The position numbers and the translations under genes are program-made. Under the pieces are notes generated by a model. The model did not search any database, was not told the origin of the DNA, and saw only the letters and a list, made by a program, of their open reading frames with translations. A stretch of DNA of 64,000 nt. Source: Chloroflexota bacterium. GTDB taxonomy: Bacteria > Chloroflexota > Anaerolineae > UBA2200. The stretch lies in contig JACIWW010000006.1 of the NCBI GenBank assembly GCA_014360905.1, positions 1 to 64,000 of the forward strand, read 5' to 3'. The stretch's first letter is position 1, and each line of letters starts with the position of its first letter. This document shows, piece by piece, positions 16,541 through 26,034 of this stretch.

Positions 16541-18438
16541 TGCGCGTTATTGGCACAGCAGGACATGTAGATCACGGCAAATCCACTCTGGTGCATGCCC
16601 TGACAGGCATTGACCCCGACCGCCTAAAAGAGGAAAAAGAGCGCGAAATGACCATTGATCTAGGCTTTGCTTGGCTAAAATTGCCCAGCGGTCAGGAAGT
16701 GAGCATTGTCGACGTTCCAGGACATGAGGATTTCATCAAGAACATGCTTGCCGGAGTAGGAGGCATTGACCTTGCCCTTTTCGTCGTCGCCGCCGATGAA
16801 GGTGTCATGCCGCAAACCCGCGAGCATCTGGCAATTCTGGATCTTTTGCAGGTCTGCGACGGCGTAGTAGCACTGACCAAGAGCGATCTGGTTGAAGACC
16901 CCGAATGGCTGGAATTGGTGCAGGACGAGGTACGCAAGGAACTAGCTGGTTCGGTCTTGGAAAATGCTAGGATTATCCCTGTTTCCGCACGTACAGGGCA
17001 GGGGATATCCGAGTTATTAAACGAACTCGATCGCTTGTTGCAATCTCCTCCGCCTCGCACTGAGACAGGGCGACCACGCCTGCCCATTGATCGTGTCTTC
17101 ACCATTGCCGGTTTTGGTACCATCGTTACGGGGACGCTGATTGATGGACGTCTGCACAGTGGAGAAGAGGTGGAGATTCTGCCGGGCAACATCAAAGCAC
17201 GCGTGCGAGGGTTACAAACGCACAAAGCCAAAGTAGAAGTAGCTATTCCCCCCAGCCGTGTAGCAGTTAACCTTGCTGGAGTCAGCAAAGACCAATTGCA
17301 GCGTGGAGATGTCCTAACCACCCTGGGTTGGCTGCGCCCTACATCCTTGCTGGATGCGCGCCTGCGCTTGCTGAAAAATGCACCTCGTCCATTGGCGCAT
17401 AACACCATGGTGGATTTCTTCACCGGCACAACCCAATGTCAAGCACGGGTACGGCTGCTAGATTGTAAAGAGCTCGAACCAGGCGAGGAAAGCTGGGTAC
17501 AATTCATCTTGTCCGCTCCAGTGGTGGTAGTAAAAGGCGACCGCTTCATCATTCGCCAAGCTTCGCCAAGCCTGACGCTGGGTGGCGGCGCTGTGGTTGA
17601 TCCGTTTCCACAGCGACGGCATCGTCGCTTTCGGCGCGAGGTCATCAACCGGTTGGAACAACTGATCCGTGGCACGCCCGAAGAAGTCTTGTTGCAGGAA
17701 ATGGAACGCGAGCAACCCTGTGAGGCAGCCACTCTCGTGTCACGCAGCACACTGGGCGCTGAAAAGGCAACGCAAGCTCTTCGCTCGTTACTGAAAAGCG
17801 GTCAGGCAGTGCTACTGGATCCTGCTACGGACTTTGATTCCGTGCCTGCTAGCACCAAATACGTGATGTCAACAAATGCTTGGAAGTCGCTGCTAGAGAG
17901 AATGACCGCATTGCTGCGCGAGTATCACCTGCGTTATCCTTTGCGGGCGGGCATGCCACGCGAGGAATTGAAAAGCCGGTTACAGGTGGCCCGTGCCTTT
18001 AACGAGATCATGGCCAAAGCGGCAAGGCAAGGGATAATAGGGGAGAAAGAAACGGCTATCTTTCTGTCCGATCATCGAGTAGTGTTCAATCCAGAGCAGC
18101 AACGAAAGATCAATGAGCTGCTTCAGATGTTCGCAAAGAGCCCTTATGCGCCTCCATCGCTGGCTGATAGCGAAGCCCTGGTGGGAACAGAGGTCCTCGC
18201 TGCTTTGATCGAACAGGGAAAGCTAGTTAAGGTCAGCGATACCGTATTGTTCTCAGCAGAAGCCTACCAAACAATGATGCAGACCGTGGTTGATCATCTC
18301 AAACGCGAAGGCCGTATCACCCTGGCACAGGTGCGTGATATATTCTCAACCAGTCGCAAGTACGCTCAGGCTTTATTGGAGCACCTGGATGACAAACGCA
18401 TCACCAAACGCATTGGTGACGAGCGTATCCTGCGTTAG
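16540..18438 (+). CDS. selB: Selenocysteine-specific translation elongation factor
   Basis: 632 residues, usual for SelB, which carries Sec-tRNA to the ribosome at SECIS-marked UGA codons. The start ATG 16540 gives MRVIGTAGHVDHGKSTL, with the P-loop at 8-15. Other G-motifs are the switch II DVPGHEDF and ALTKSDL (TKxD). EF-Tu-like domains II and III follow, then the C-terminal winged-helix repeats (about 380-632) that bind SECIS RNA. It overlaps the preceding gene by one base, with nurA 14 nt downstream. No selA, selD or tRNA-Sec gene is in the window and I saw no selenoprotein here. It may therefore be active with genes elsewhere, which is unverified. Confidence 0.95.
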   Translation: MRVIGTAGHVDHGKSTLVHALTGIDPDRLKEEKEREMTIDLGFAWLKLPSGQEVSIVDVPGHEDFIKNMLAGVGGIDLALFVVAADEGVMPQTREHLAILDLLQVCDGVVALTKSDLVEDPEWLELVQDEVRKELAGSVLENARIIPVSARTGQGISELLNELDRLLQSPPPRTETGRPRLPIDRVFTIAGFGTIVTGTLIDGRLHSGEEVEILPGNIKARVRGLQTHKAKVEVAIPPSRVAVNLAGVSKDQLQRGDVLTTLGWLRPTSLLDARLRLLKNAPRPLAHNTMVDFFTGTTQCQARVRLLDCKELEPGEESWVQFILSAPVVVVKGDRFIIRQASPSLTLGGGAVVDPFPQRRHRRFRREVINRLEQLIRGTPEEVLLQEMEREQPCEAATLVSRSTLGAEKATQALRSLLKSGQAVLLDPATDFDSVPASTKYVMSTNAWKSLLERMTALLREYHLRYPLRAGMPREELKSRLQVARAFNEIMAKAARQGIIGEKETAIFLSDHRVVFNPEQQRKINELLQMFAKSPYAPPSLADSEALVGTEVLAALIEQGKLVKVSDTVLFSAEAYQTMMQTVVDHLKREGRITLAQVRDIFSTSRKYAQALLEHLDDKRITKRIGDERILR

Positions 18439-18452
18439 AAGGACAGTTCGGA

Positions 18453-19634
18453 TTGCCACTGAAACTGGATTTCATCAGCAAACAAATAGAGAGCCTAGCG
18501 CAAGCAACCGTCGCAAAGTCGCCCACCCAGGACCAATTTTTGAGGCAAGCACAGGCGTATCTGCGCAGCATCAATGCAGATGCTTTGCGTCAAAGGCTAG
18601 AATGGCAGCGCCGGCAGCAGGATCGCTTCCCCTGGCTGGTCGCCATCCCCTATGGGTCTTTGTCCGAAGTTATCCCCGCCCCACCCACACCAACGAATTT
18701 CTCCGTGATCGGTGTTGATGCCTCTTCCATGCCACCGGATCGTCATAGCTCTGTTCGCTTCTACGTGCTCAACATTGGCTACGCTTTTCTCACCTACGGC
18801 CAGCACTCCAATGCTATCCTGGATGCCAATAGCCGGTTTTGTTTTCTCGATGAGGATCTCTATCTCTTTCCAGAGAAACGCGATGTGCCTATTGAGGGCA
18901 CACTTTTCAATGCACGCATGGAATTGGAGTGCCTGGACGCCTTGCAGGAGGTGATCCACTCACCCCCTTCCCTTCCTACGGCAGCCTTGCGCGATGGTCC
19001 ACTCATCCTGTGGGCACTGCAAAACGAGAGCCAGACAGTGCAGGAAAAGCTCCTACATGGTTTTCTAGCCGCGATGGCTTGCTTGCGAGAAGAGGGCATC
19101 CCACTGGCTGGGTACATCAGCTACACAGATAGCCGCGATGTAGCCAATTCTCTACGGGTGTGGATCTGCAAAGAGCGGCCTAATGAATGCGAGCATTGTA
19201 GCAGCAGCGAACGCGATCTGTGCTTGGCGCTGGCCAAGATTCGTGACCGTGACCTGTTTAACTTTCTAGCCACAGGAGAGCGCTCTGCACTGTTTGGCAG
19301 TTCCTCCCAAATACTGGAAAGATATGGGGAACATCGGGTGGATTTCTTCTACCTTAACGTGGGAGGAGAAATCGTGCGCGTCGAGGTACCTCATTGGGTA
19401 AGCACCGATGCCGCATTGCTGGACCTGCTCCATGCCATCTTATATGACCAGTGCCAGCGTAGCCCCGGCTTCCCACCCTATCCTCCAGCATTGTTGGAAG
19501 CACATGAGCAGGCTGTGATCACCACTGCCGAAAGGCGCCTGATAGAGGAAATGGTTGAACGGGCATTGGGACTCCATGGACAACTTGTAACTCGCTCGGC
19601 CAAGGATGATAGCAAGAGGAGACGAGGAGTATGA
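18453..19634 (+). CDS. NurA-domain nuclease
   Basis: 393 residues from TTG 18453 with AAGGA 9 nt upstream. It shows NurA-family features: the first metal-binding aspartate in FSVIGVDASSM (D89), a central acidic stretch NARMELECLDAL, a second aspartate in RDGPLILW and the C-terminal VRVEVPHWV. NurA is a Mn-dependent 5'-3' exonuclease/endonuclease that works with the HerA translocase in DNA-end resection in archaea and some bacteria. herA lies one gene downstream, which strongly supports the call. It contains a Cys-rich insert (CEHCSSSERDLC, with another Cys just before) that might bind metal. Its stop overlaps the next start by 4 nt. Confidence 0.87.
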   Translation: MPLKLDFISKQIESLAQATVAKSPTQDQFLRQAQAYLRSINADALRQRLEWQRRQQDRFPWLVAIPYGSLSEVIPAPPTPTNFSVIGVDASSMPPDRHSSVRFYVLNIGYAFLTYGQHSNAILDANSRFCFLDEDLYLFPEKRDVPIEGTLFNARMELECLDALQEVIHSPPSLPTAALRDGPLILWALQNESQTVQEKLLHGFLAAMACLREEGIPLAGYISYTDSRDVANSLRVWICKERPNECEHCSSSERDLCLALAKIRDRDLFNFLATGERSALFGSSSQILERYGEHRVDFFYLNVGGEIVRVEVPHWVSTDAALLDLLHAILYDQCQRSPGFPPYPPALLEAHEQAVITTAERRLIEEMVERALGLHGQLVTRSAKDDSKRRRGV

Positions 19635-20317
19635 GAATTGGCGAAATTGTCGAGACAACGAGCACCGGCTTTATCGCCGAAAGCTTCGAACTCAACCGCC
19701 CTCCACCGCTGGGCAGCCTTGTCGTCGTGACCTTGCCTGGCTATAAAGAAACCTCAACCAGACAGCCCAGTGAGCCTGCGAATGCGATGGATCTCTACGC
19801 TGTAGTTACTTATGGTCAAACAGTTGGATTGGATCCAGGTCGCCGTGCAGTACGCCGCAGCACAGAAGAGGTATTCGATGAGGCCATTTACGAGGAACAC
19901 CCAGAGTTAAGGCATGTCTTGCGCACCGAGTTCGGGACAGTTCTGGTAGGCTTCTTTGCGCACGGGCAAGTATGGCAGCATTTGCCGCCTCAGCCGCCAC
20001 CTCTGCATTTCTCGGTACAAACTGTGGAAATGGATCAAGTGCAGCGTTTCACTGAGCACCTCCACTATTTCCGTTTACTCCTCAGCTACAGTGGCCCAGT
20101 CTCGCCTTTGCAGGTGTTAGCAGCCCATGTGCGCGAAGTATATTGGCAACGCGGAAGCGATCGTGCCTGGCTTGACGTAGCAGCTCGAGAGATCGCAACT
20201 TTGCTCAAAGATGATCACAAAGCACTGCTAACGGTCTTGTACGCTATTGATCCGGGGGAAGCTCTCTCACTACATAGACCTGGTGAGACTCCCACTTTTG
20301 TAGAGCGGGGAGGATAA
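19631..20317 (+). CDS. HerA-associated protein, possible HAS-barrel domain
   Basis: 228 residues, overlapping nurA by 4 nt (ATGA) and 2 nt before herA. The N-terminal 60 residues (MRIGEIVETTSTGFIAESFE) look like the small beta-barrel found at the N-terminus of HerA ATPases (HAS barrel). The rest is mixed and I do not recognise it. It has no membrane segment. The tight nurA-X-herA arrangement suggests that this is a third subunit or adaptor of the HerA-NurA complex; that is inference from context. Confidence 0.65.
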   Translation: MRIGEIVETTSTGFIAESFELNRPPPLGSLVVVTLPGYKETSTRQPSEPANAMDLYAVVTYGQTVGLDPGRRAVRRSTEEVFDEAIYEEHPELRHVLRTEFGTVLVGFFAHGQVWQHLPPQPPPLHFSVQTVEMDQVQRFTEHLHYFRLLLSYSGPVSPLQVLAAHVREVYWQRGSDRAWLDVAAREIATLLKDDHKALLTVLYAIDPGEALSLHRPGETPTFVERGG

Positions 20318-20319
20318 GC

Positions 20320-21954
20320 ATGAGCAGCAAAAGGCTAGGCGTAGTTATAGATGGCACTTTCAGCAGCGGACTTACCGTGCGCCTAGATCCTGGCATTACC
20401 ACTGAACAATTGCGCATTGGCAGTTTTGTCGTGGTAGAAGGCCAACGCAATCGCTATTTCAGTCTCATCTCGGACATCCATTTGAAAGCTACTGACCCGC
20501 GCTTGTTGAGCGATCCTCCTCGTGTCACCTCCCCGTTTATCGCTCGCACCTTGGCTGGCACCAGTGTCTATGCCACGGTCGAGGTGAGGCCAATGCTCAT
20601 GCTCGAGAAACCAGACGAATCTGACCCTCGTGCCTTGTTGGAAGAGCGCAGCGGACCGCAGCCGGTGAAAACGATACCCATGCATTTTGCCGAATTGCGC
20701 GAAGCCACCGATCTGGATTTTGCCACCGTCTTTGGCAAAGAAGGCGGGGAGTACTTTGCCATGGGCACACCGCTGACTATGGACATCCCCATCTGTCTGA
20801 AGTTGGATCGCTTCGTAGAACGCTCTGATGGCATATTTGGCCAGTCGGGCACAGGGAAAAGTTTCCTCGCACGGCTAGTTATCAGCGGCGTTATCAAAAG
20901 CAAAGTAGCGGTAAATCTCATCTTTGACATGCACGATGAGTACGCCTTTGATAAACAGACTGAAGACGGCCGCTGGGTAAAGGGCTTGCGCCAAATTTTT
21001 GGTCCCCAGGTGCTCATCTATTCTCTGGATGAGGAACTGGGACGTCGCACGGGGCGCAATGCTGATGTCACACTCAAAATTGGACTAAACCAGATTGAAG
21101 AGGCCGATGTGATCCTGCTGAGCGAAGAACTCAACCTACGCCAGACAGCGGAGGCAACCATTGGACTCTTGCGTGATCGCTTCCGCGAACAATGGCTGCG
21201 CAGACTCCTCGAGATGACCCAGGAAGAGTTAGAAGAATGGTGCAAAAGCAGTGGCGCTCACGCTGGGGCTGCAAGCAGCTTGCAGCGCAACCTGAAGAGG
21301 CTACAGCGACAAGAGTACGTTGTCCAAGAAGCATCCTTTGATGCATTGGATGACATGGTAGAATCGCTCGACCGGGGCAAGCACGTCATCCTGCAATTTG
21401 GCAGGCACAACAACGTGCTTGACTACCTGCTAGTTGCCAACCTGGTAACGCGACGCGTTCGTCAACGCTATGAAGAGAAAACACGTCGCTACGAAGAAAG
21501 CAAAAATGAAGCGGACAAGCCCCGCCCGCTGATGATAACCATCGAAGAAGCGCACAAGTTCCTCAACCCAGCCGTCGCCCGACAGACAACTTTTGGCACC
21601 ATTGCACGTGAGATGCGCAAGTACAATGTCACCCTGTTGGTAATAGACCAGCGTCCCAGCAGCATTGATCCCGAAGTAATGTCTCAGTTAGGTACGCGCA
21701 TCACAGGCAAGCTCACTGAAGAGCGGGATATTGACGCGGTGCTGACCGGGGTGAGCAATCGCAGTGCACTCCGCGGCGCTTTGGAAAGCTTGGATACGCG
21801 CCAGGAAATCCTCATCATGGGACATGCTGTGCCCATGCCCATCGCATTGCGCACTCGCCAGTACGATGAAGCATTTTATAAAGCAATGGGTACGCGTTTG
21901 GAGGCTCAGCAGGGAGCAGATATTAGCATCCAGGATTTATTTGGCGTGGAGTGA
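20320..21954 (+). CDS. HerA-type DNA translocase ATPase
   Basis: 544 residues with GGGGAGG 9 nt upstream of the ATG. The N-terminal part (1-60) is a HAS barrel. Walker A is GQSGTGKS with K180, and Walker B is in PLMITIEEAHKFLNP (near 400). The motif LLVIDQRPSSIDPEV follows, then an arginine-bearing segment TGVSNRSALRGAL. HerA forms a hexameric FtsK-like pump that moves dsDNA and activates NurA. In this order (nurA, small gene, herA) it is a bacterial version of the archaeal resection module. Bacterial HerA homologues also act in anti-phage systems paired with other effectors, so a defence role cannot be excluded. Confidence 0.92.
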   Translation: MSSKRLGVVIDGTFSSGLTVRLDPGITTEQLRIGSFVVVEGQRNRYFSLISDIHLKATDPRLLSDPPRVTSPFIARTLAGTSVYATVEVRPMLMLEKPDESDPRALLEERSGPQPVKTIPMHFAELREATDLDFATVFGKEGGEYFAMGTPLTMDIPICLKLDRFVERSDGIFGQSGTGKSFLARLVISGVIKSKVAVNLIFDMHDEYAFDKQTEDGRWVKGLRQIFGPQVLIYSLDEELGRRTGRNADVTLKIGLNQIEEADVILLSEELNLRQTAEATIGLLRDRFREQWLRRLLEMTQEELEEWCKSSGAHAGAASSLQRNLKRLQRQEYVVQEASFDALDDMVESLDRGKHVILQFGRHNNVLDYLLVANLVTRRVRQRYEEKTRRYEESKNEADKPRPLMITIEEAHKFLNPAVARQTTFGTIAREMRKYNVTLLVIDQRPSSIDPEVMSQLGTRITGKLTEERDIDAVLTGVSNRSALRGALESLDTRQEILIMGHAVPMPIALRTRQYDEAFYKAMGTRLEAQQGADISIQDLFGVE

Positions 21955-22004
21955 ATCAAAAAGCAGCAAGACCTATTTCCCCAAAACACTACGAAGGAGG
22001 ATCA

Positions 22005-23627
22005 ATGGCTACAAAAAGGATATCCTTTGATCTGGATGAGCCTCTGCACCGGCGTTTTAAAGCCCGTGTAGCTTACTTCAATGCTTCGATGACCAGCATC
22101 CTGAATAGCCTGATCAACAACTGGGTAGGAACGTGGGGCAATTATTTCCAACCCCATATTGTACAGGAAGGGGAAGATCTTCCCAGCATTGCTCAGAGAT
22201 ATTACAACGATCCCGAGCGATATTGGACGATCGTCTATTTCAATGACCTCTCTGATATAAACTTGCTCCAAGGACAAGAACTTTGGATACCCGAGCCGGG
22301 GGCAACGCCATCGGGCTTAGTACCTGGGGTTTCGATCCCGGAAAATGTGCCCAAGATCGCCGTGTCCGTGGAGATCGATGAGCTGCTTCATCGCCGGTTC
22401 AAGGCCAGGACTGCTTTCGAAGCGACCGCTATGAGCGCTTGGCTCTATGATTTTGTCGCCGCATGGACAGGCAAATGGCCCACTAAAACCGCAAGCTATA
22501 CGGTGAAAGCAGGAGATACTCTAAGTACAATTGCCTTTCGCTTCTACAATGATGCACGCAAATACTGGGTAATTGCCTATTTCAACGGCATTGCCAATCC
22601 CGCTCTCATTCATGTTGGTCAGCAGCTTATCATTCCAGAGCCAGTGACCGTAGGGCTGTTGCCGGCTGGCGAATCGCCGTACATCTTTGGCATTCACGAC
22701 CAAGGAGGCGAACACCTAATGGCCGCAAAAAGCAAGAAAGGCTGGGTACTGATCACCGAGGAAATTGGCCGGAATCCCTATGACTACAGTGGCAAGGATT
22801 ATTCTGCGCTGCAGAACGCTGGCTATGGCGTGATCGTGCGCCTGAATCATGGTTATAGTAACCCTTCTCTGAGCAACTACCCGGGCACCATTCCGGAAAG
22901 GGATGCCAACGCACAAAACTACCGGGAATTCGCTGTGCGCTGTGGCAACTTTGTCGAACAGTCAAAGGGATGCCATATCTGGATCATTGGCAACGAAATG
23001 AACCATCCCAACGAATGGCCGGGTGGTCCACAAGGCCAACCGATCACGCCCCAGAGGTATGCAGATTGCTTCAAGTGCTGCTATGAGGAGATACACAAGC
23101 GGCCGGGGCATAAGGATGATCAAGTAGTGATTGGCGCTGTTGCTCCTTGGAATGCCGAGACCAAGTATCCAGGCAACGAGCGTGGCGATTGGATCAAGTA
23201 TCTGGCCGATATCTTGATTTTTGTTGGCAACAAATGCGATGGCATAGCCTTGCATACTTACACCCATGGGCCTGAGCCAACCAAAATTACTTCTTATGCC
23301 CGGATGAATGCACCTTTCGAAGACCGTTACTTCGAATTCCGTACCTACCGTCAGTTTATGGAAGCCATCCCGCCCAGCATGAGGCATTTGCCAGTGTACA
23401 TCACCGAAACCGATCAAAACGACCCCTGGGCGCGCACCAACACCGGCTGGGTACAGGCTGCCTATGCAGAAATCGACAGATGGAACCAAGATCTGACACA
23501 CCAGAAAATTCGCTGCTTGCTTCTCTATCGCTGGCTGGCACACGATCAGTGGTCCTTTGCACATATCCCCGAAATCCTCGATGACTTCAGAGCAGCTATG
23601 AACAATGACTACCGTTGGTGGCGATGA
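22005..23627 (+). CDS. Fusion: (RHH-like + LysM) x2 + glycosidase-like TIM barrel
   Basis: 540 residues. ATG 22005 follows a strong AAGGAGG, 51 nt after herA. Residues 4-45 and 118-157 are two copies of a ribbon-helix-helix-like segment (FDLDEPLHRRFKARVA and VEIDELLHRRFKARTA). Each is followed by a LysM domain (about 51-97, 165-212; motifs GEDLPSIAQRYY and GDTLSTIAFRFY). Residues 226-540 resemble a clan-A glycoside hydrolase barrel, with candidate acid/base E331 in IIGNEMNHPNEW and nucleophile E468 in VYITETDQND. There is no signal peptide or membrane helix, which is odd for LysM plus glycosidase. An intracellular role or leaderless export is possible. I know no standard name for this architecture. 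Confidence 0.75.
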   Translation: MATKRISFDLDEPLHRRFKARVAYFNASMTSILNSLINNWVGTWGNYFQPHIVQEGEDLPSIAQRYYNDPERYWTIVYFNDLSDINLLQGQELWIPEPGATPSGLVPGVSIPENVPKIAVSVEIDELLHRRFKARTAFEATAMSAWLYDFVAAWTGKWPTKTASYTVKAGDTLSTIAFRFYNDARKYWVIAYFNGIANPALIHVGQQLIIPEPVTVGLLPAGESPYIFGIHDQGGEHLMAAKSKKGWVLITEEIGRNPYDYSGKDYSALQNAGYGVIVRLNHGYSNPSLSNYPGTIPERDANAQNYREFAVRCGNFVEQSKGCHIWIIGNEMNHPNEWPGGPQGQPITPQRYADCFKCCYEEIHKRPGHKDDQVVIGAVAPWNAETKYPGNERGDWIKYLADILIFVGNKCDGIALHTYTHGPEPTKITSYARMNAPFEDRYFEFRTYRQFMEAIPPSMRHLPVYITETDQNDPWARTNTGWVQAAYAEIDRWNQDLTHQKIRCLLLYRWLAHDQWSFAHIPEILDDFRAAMNNDYRWWR

Positions 23628-23699
23628 GAAGCTGGGTCTGGCTGGCTACGGCTAACGGACGGTGAGCAGGAGTAGCTGGCTGTAGGAGATGGATAGACT

Positions 23700-24074
23700 A
23701 TGGTTGAACTGACAGCTTCTCAATTCGCAGCGCTGGTCGAGGAGGCACTGGCCGACTTGCCAGAGGACATCCAGCAACACATGGACAATGTGGTCATCAC
23801 CATCTCCGACTGGCCCAGCCCTGGCGAATTGAAACGTGCTGGGGTAAATCATCCTAGCCAGTTGTTTGGCCTTTATGAAGGGATCCCCCTTCCCCATCGG
23901 GGCAGGCACTATAACCTGGTAACGCCAGACCGCATTGTGATTTACCGGGGACCACTGCTCCATGCGTGTCCTACAGTGGTTGCATTGCGTGAGCAGGTTC
24001 GCCGCACCGTAGTGCACGAGATCGCACATCATTTTGGAATAAGCGAAGCACGCCTGCGCGAATTAGGGTATTGA
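23700..24074 (+). CDS. Small zincin-like metallopeptidase
   Basis: 124 residues. The zinc site is HEIAHHFGIS near the C-terminus (HExxHH), with a preceding strand of the MpxA/DUF1025 family (VEEALADLPEDIQQHMDNV). The catalytic motif sits within 20 residues of the end, as is normal for this family, whose function and substrate are unknown. A GGAGATGG precedes the ATG. The next gene starts at or just after its stop. Confidence 0.85.
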   Translation: MVELTASQFAALVEEALADLPEDIQQHMDNVVITISDWPSPGELKRAGVNHPSQLFGLYEGIPLPHRGRHYNLVTPDRIVIYRGPLLHACPTVVALREQVRRTVVHEIAHHFGISEARLRELGY

Positions 24075-24076
24075 GC

Positions 24077-25138
24077 ATGGCACGGTGTACACTCTGTGGG
24101 CAGCAGTCCTTGCTGATCGCTTCATCTCTTGGCTTGTGTGTAGACTGCATCCGACAGCATCCTGACGAAGCACTGCCACTAGCCCGGGAAATCCATCACC
24201 GTTCGCGGTGCGAATTCAACTTGCCAGAAGCCCCGCCTGATAGCCCTTCGGGCAAATCCTGCCAGATCTGCAGTAATCAATGCCGTATGGCAGAAGGGGA
24301 GACGGGATACTGCGGCTTGCGTCGTAACGAGCACGGCATTTTGAGACACTACGCAGGCACACCTGCGAAAGGGCTTTTGCATTGGTATTTCGACCCTCTG
24401 CCGACCAACTGCGTGGCCGACTGGGTCTGTGCTGGACACACGCGCTACGGCTACAAAAACCTGGCTGTATTTTATGGTGCATGTACGTTCAATTGCCTGT
24501 TCTGTCAGAATTGGCATTATCGAGAGATGTCCCCTCACGGACGAGGACTCAGCGCTGCAGAGTTGGCCGCATGTGCCGACCAACGCACCTTCTGCGTCTG
24601 CTACTTCGGTGGAGATCCCACACCTCAGATGTCTCACGCGCTGGCTACTTCGCGTTTATTAGCGGACAAGGGCATCCGCATCTGTTGGGAGACAAATGGC
24701 AGCATGCATCCCTCTCTGGCCAAGCAGATGGTTGAGCTTTCGTTGCACAGCGGTGGCTGTATCAAGTTTGATCTAAAAGCATGGAATGATCACCTTCATC
24801 GTGCTCTGACAGGAACAAGCAACGAGCGAACTCTGCAGAACTTTGCTATGGTGGCCACCCACATAGACCAGCGCCCCGATCCCCCGCTGCTGATCGCTAG
24901 TACGCTCCTTGTACCTGGCTATGTCGATGTAGAGGAAGTGCAGCACTTGGCAAGGTTCATCGCTTCGTTGAATCCTTCCATTCCCTACGCATTGCTGGGA
25001 TTTCACCCCCATTTTTACCTTCACGACCTACCTACGACATCAGTGCGGCATGCTGAAGAAGCACTTGCTGCTGCACAGGAAGCAGGCTTGCGCAATGTGC
25101 GCATTGGCAATCGTCATCTGCTGTCGCGCGCTTATTGA
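24077..25138 (+). CDS. Radical SAM protein, PflA/AmmeMemoRadiSam type
   Basis: 353 residues from ATG 24077 (a TTG at 24071 overlapping the previous stop is also possible). An N-terminal zinc-ribbon-like part has C4-x2-C7 and C21-x2-C24, followed by a second Cys cluster (CQICSNQC, GYCG). The radical SAM core has CTFNCLFC in the CxxxCxxC form, then a conserved YFGGDPTPQ and KFDLKAW. Proteins of this type resemble pyruvate-formate-lyase-activating enzymes; the AmmeMemoRadiSam group usually neighbours Memo and AMMECR1 genes, which are not seen here. The target is therefore unknown. It is probably co-transcribed with the zincin gene. Confidence 0.85.
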   Translation: MARCTLCGQQSLLIASSLGLCVDCIRQHPDEALPLAREIHHRSRCEFNLPEAPPDSPSGKSCQICSNQCRMAEGETGYCGLRRNEHGILRHYAGTPAKGLLHWYFDPLPTNCVADWVCAGHTRYGYKNLAVFYGACTFNCLFCQNWHYREMSPHGRGLSAAELAACADQRTFCVCYFGGDPTPQMSHALATSRLLADKGIRICWETNGSMHPSLAKQMVELSLHSGGCIKFDLKAWNDHLHRALTGTSNERTLQNFAMVATHIDQRPDPPLLIASTLLVPGYVDVEEVQHLARFIASLNPSIPYALLGFHPHFYLHDLPTTSVRHAEEALAAAQEAGLRNVRIGNRHLLSRAY

Positions 25139-25179
25139 AAACGGTTCGCTTCGTCTCTAAGTCATAGCAGATCTCGCGC

Positions 25180-26001
25180 TTACCGTGAGTACAGGAAAAG
25201 CATCAACAGCGCTAGTACGCTGACAAGCAGATACTCTAAAGAAATTTCTCTGCTAAATTTGCCCCGCAAGAACTGCCTTGCTATCCCGGTCAGCCCATAC
25301 AGGAAGATGATCAACGAGAAGGAATACAATAGTGGAGATGCAACGCGAGGAAGCAGCCACCAAGAGATTATGCCAAGCAGAGATCCCACGCCCAAGGTAC
25401 AGAGCGAGACGCGTGAGAAAGAAGGAAGATGCTCATCGCCCAGGAGCCGAAGACTCAAGAGTGCGCTGGCCACCGCCACCGTATCTGCTGCAATGCGAGC
25501 CACAGAGATGCACTCATGAATCGTGAAGTACACTAGCGCAGCTAGCAGATAGGTGGCGAGTTGTAGAGCGAATTGGGCTAATGCACCCCAATATCTTGTA
25601 GAGTTCACTGCATAATATTCTGCATACAGCAGCAGCGCCAGCGCTGCACTTGTGATTGCGATGCCTATCGCTTTTGCTTCCAAGGGTCCAGGTCGAGCAA
25701 GCAGCCCCCAAACTGCCGTGGTCAGTGCAGCAGGCAAAATCCAATGCAAAAATGGATACTGTGCTTCTGTACTGCAACTGGTTGGGTTTTGTTGTTGAGA
25801 GGGAACTCTGGGATGCTCATGAACGATAAAGTCCGTACCGGCACAGGCCAACCCGAGCAAGACAAGCCCGAGCAGCCTCCTGCCGGACAAGGTAAAGATG
25901 ATACCATGCCAGAAGACATCGCGGGATGGCCAAGTCAATGCGCAAGAACTAAGCAATCCGATGGCAATCAGAATGACAACTGCACCTACTTTGTTATGCA
26001 T
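25180..26001 (-). CDS. Integral membrane protein of unknown function
   Basis: 273 residues with about eight hydrophobic helices; the loops are short and no catalytic or transport motif is recognisable. The ATG at 26001 is chosen; a TTG seven codons upstream is the alternative, and neither has a strong ribosome site. It follows radA by 12-33 nt on the same strand, so it is probably read with clpC-radA. In Firmicutes a PilT/PIN-TRAM gene usually follows radA; this protein is different. Confidence 0.65.
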   Translation of the reverse strand: MHNKVGAVVILIAIGLLSSCALTWPSRDVFWHGIIFTLSGRRLLGLVLLGLACAGTDFIVHEHPRVPSQQQNPTSCSTEAQYPFLHWILPAALTTAVWGLLARPGPLEAKAIGIAITSAALALLLYAEYYAVNSTRYWGALAQFALQLATYLLAALVYFTIHECISVARIAADTVAVASALLSLRLLGDEHLPSFSRVSLCTLGVGSLLGIISWWLLPRVASPLLYSFSLIIFLYGLTGIARQFLRGKFSREISLEYLLVSVLALLMLFLYSR

Positions 26002-26034
26002 CGGAACGGCCTCAGTTTGCAATCCAAGGCCAGC

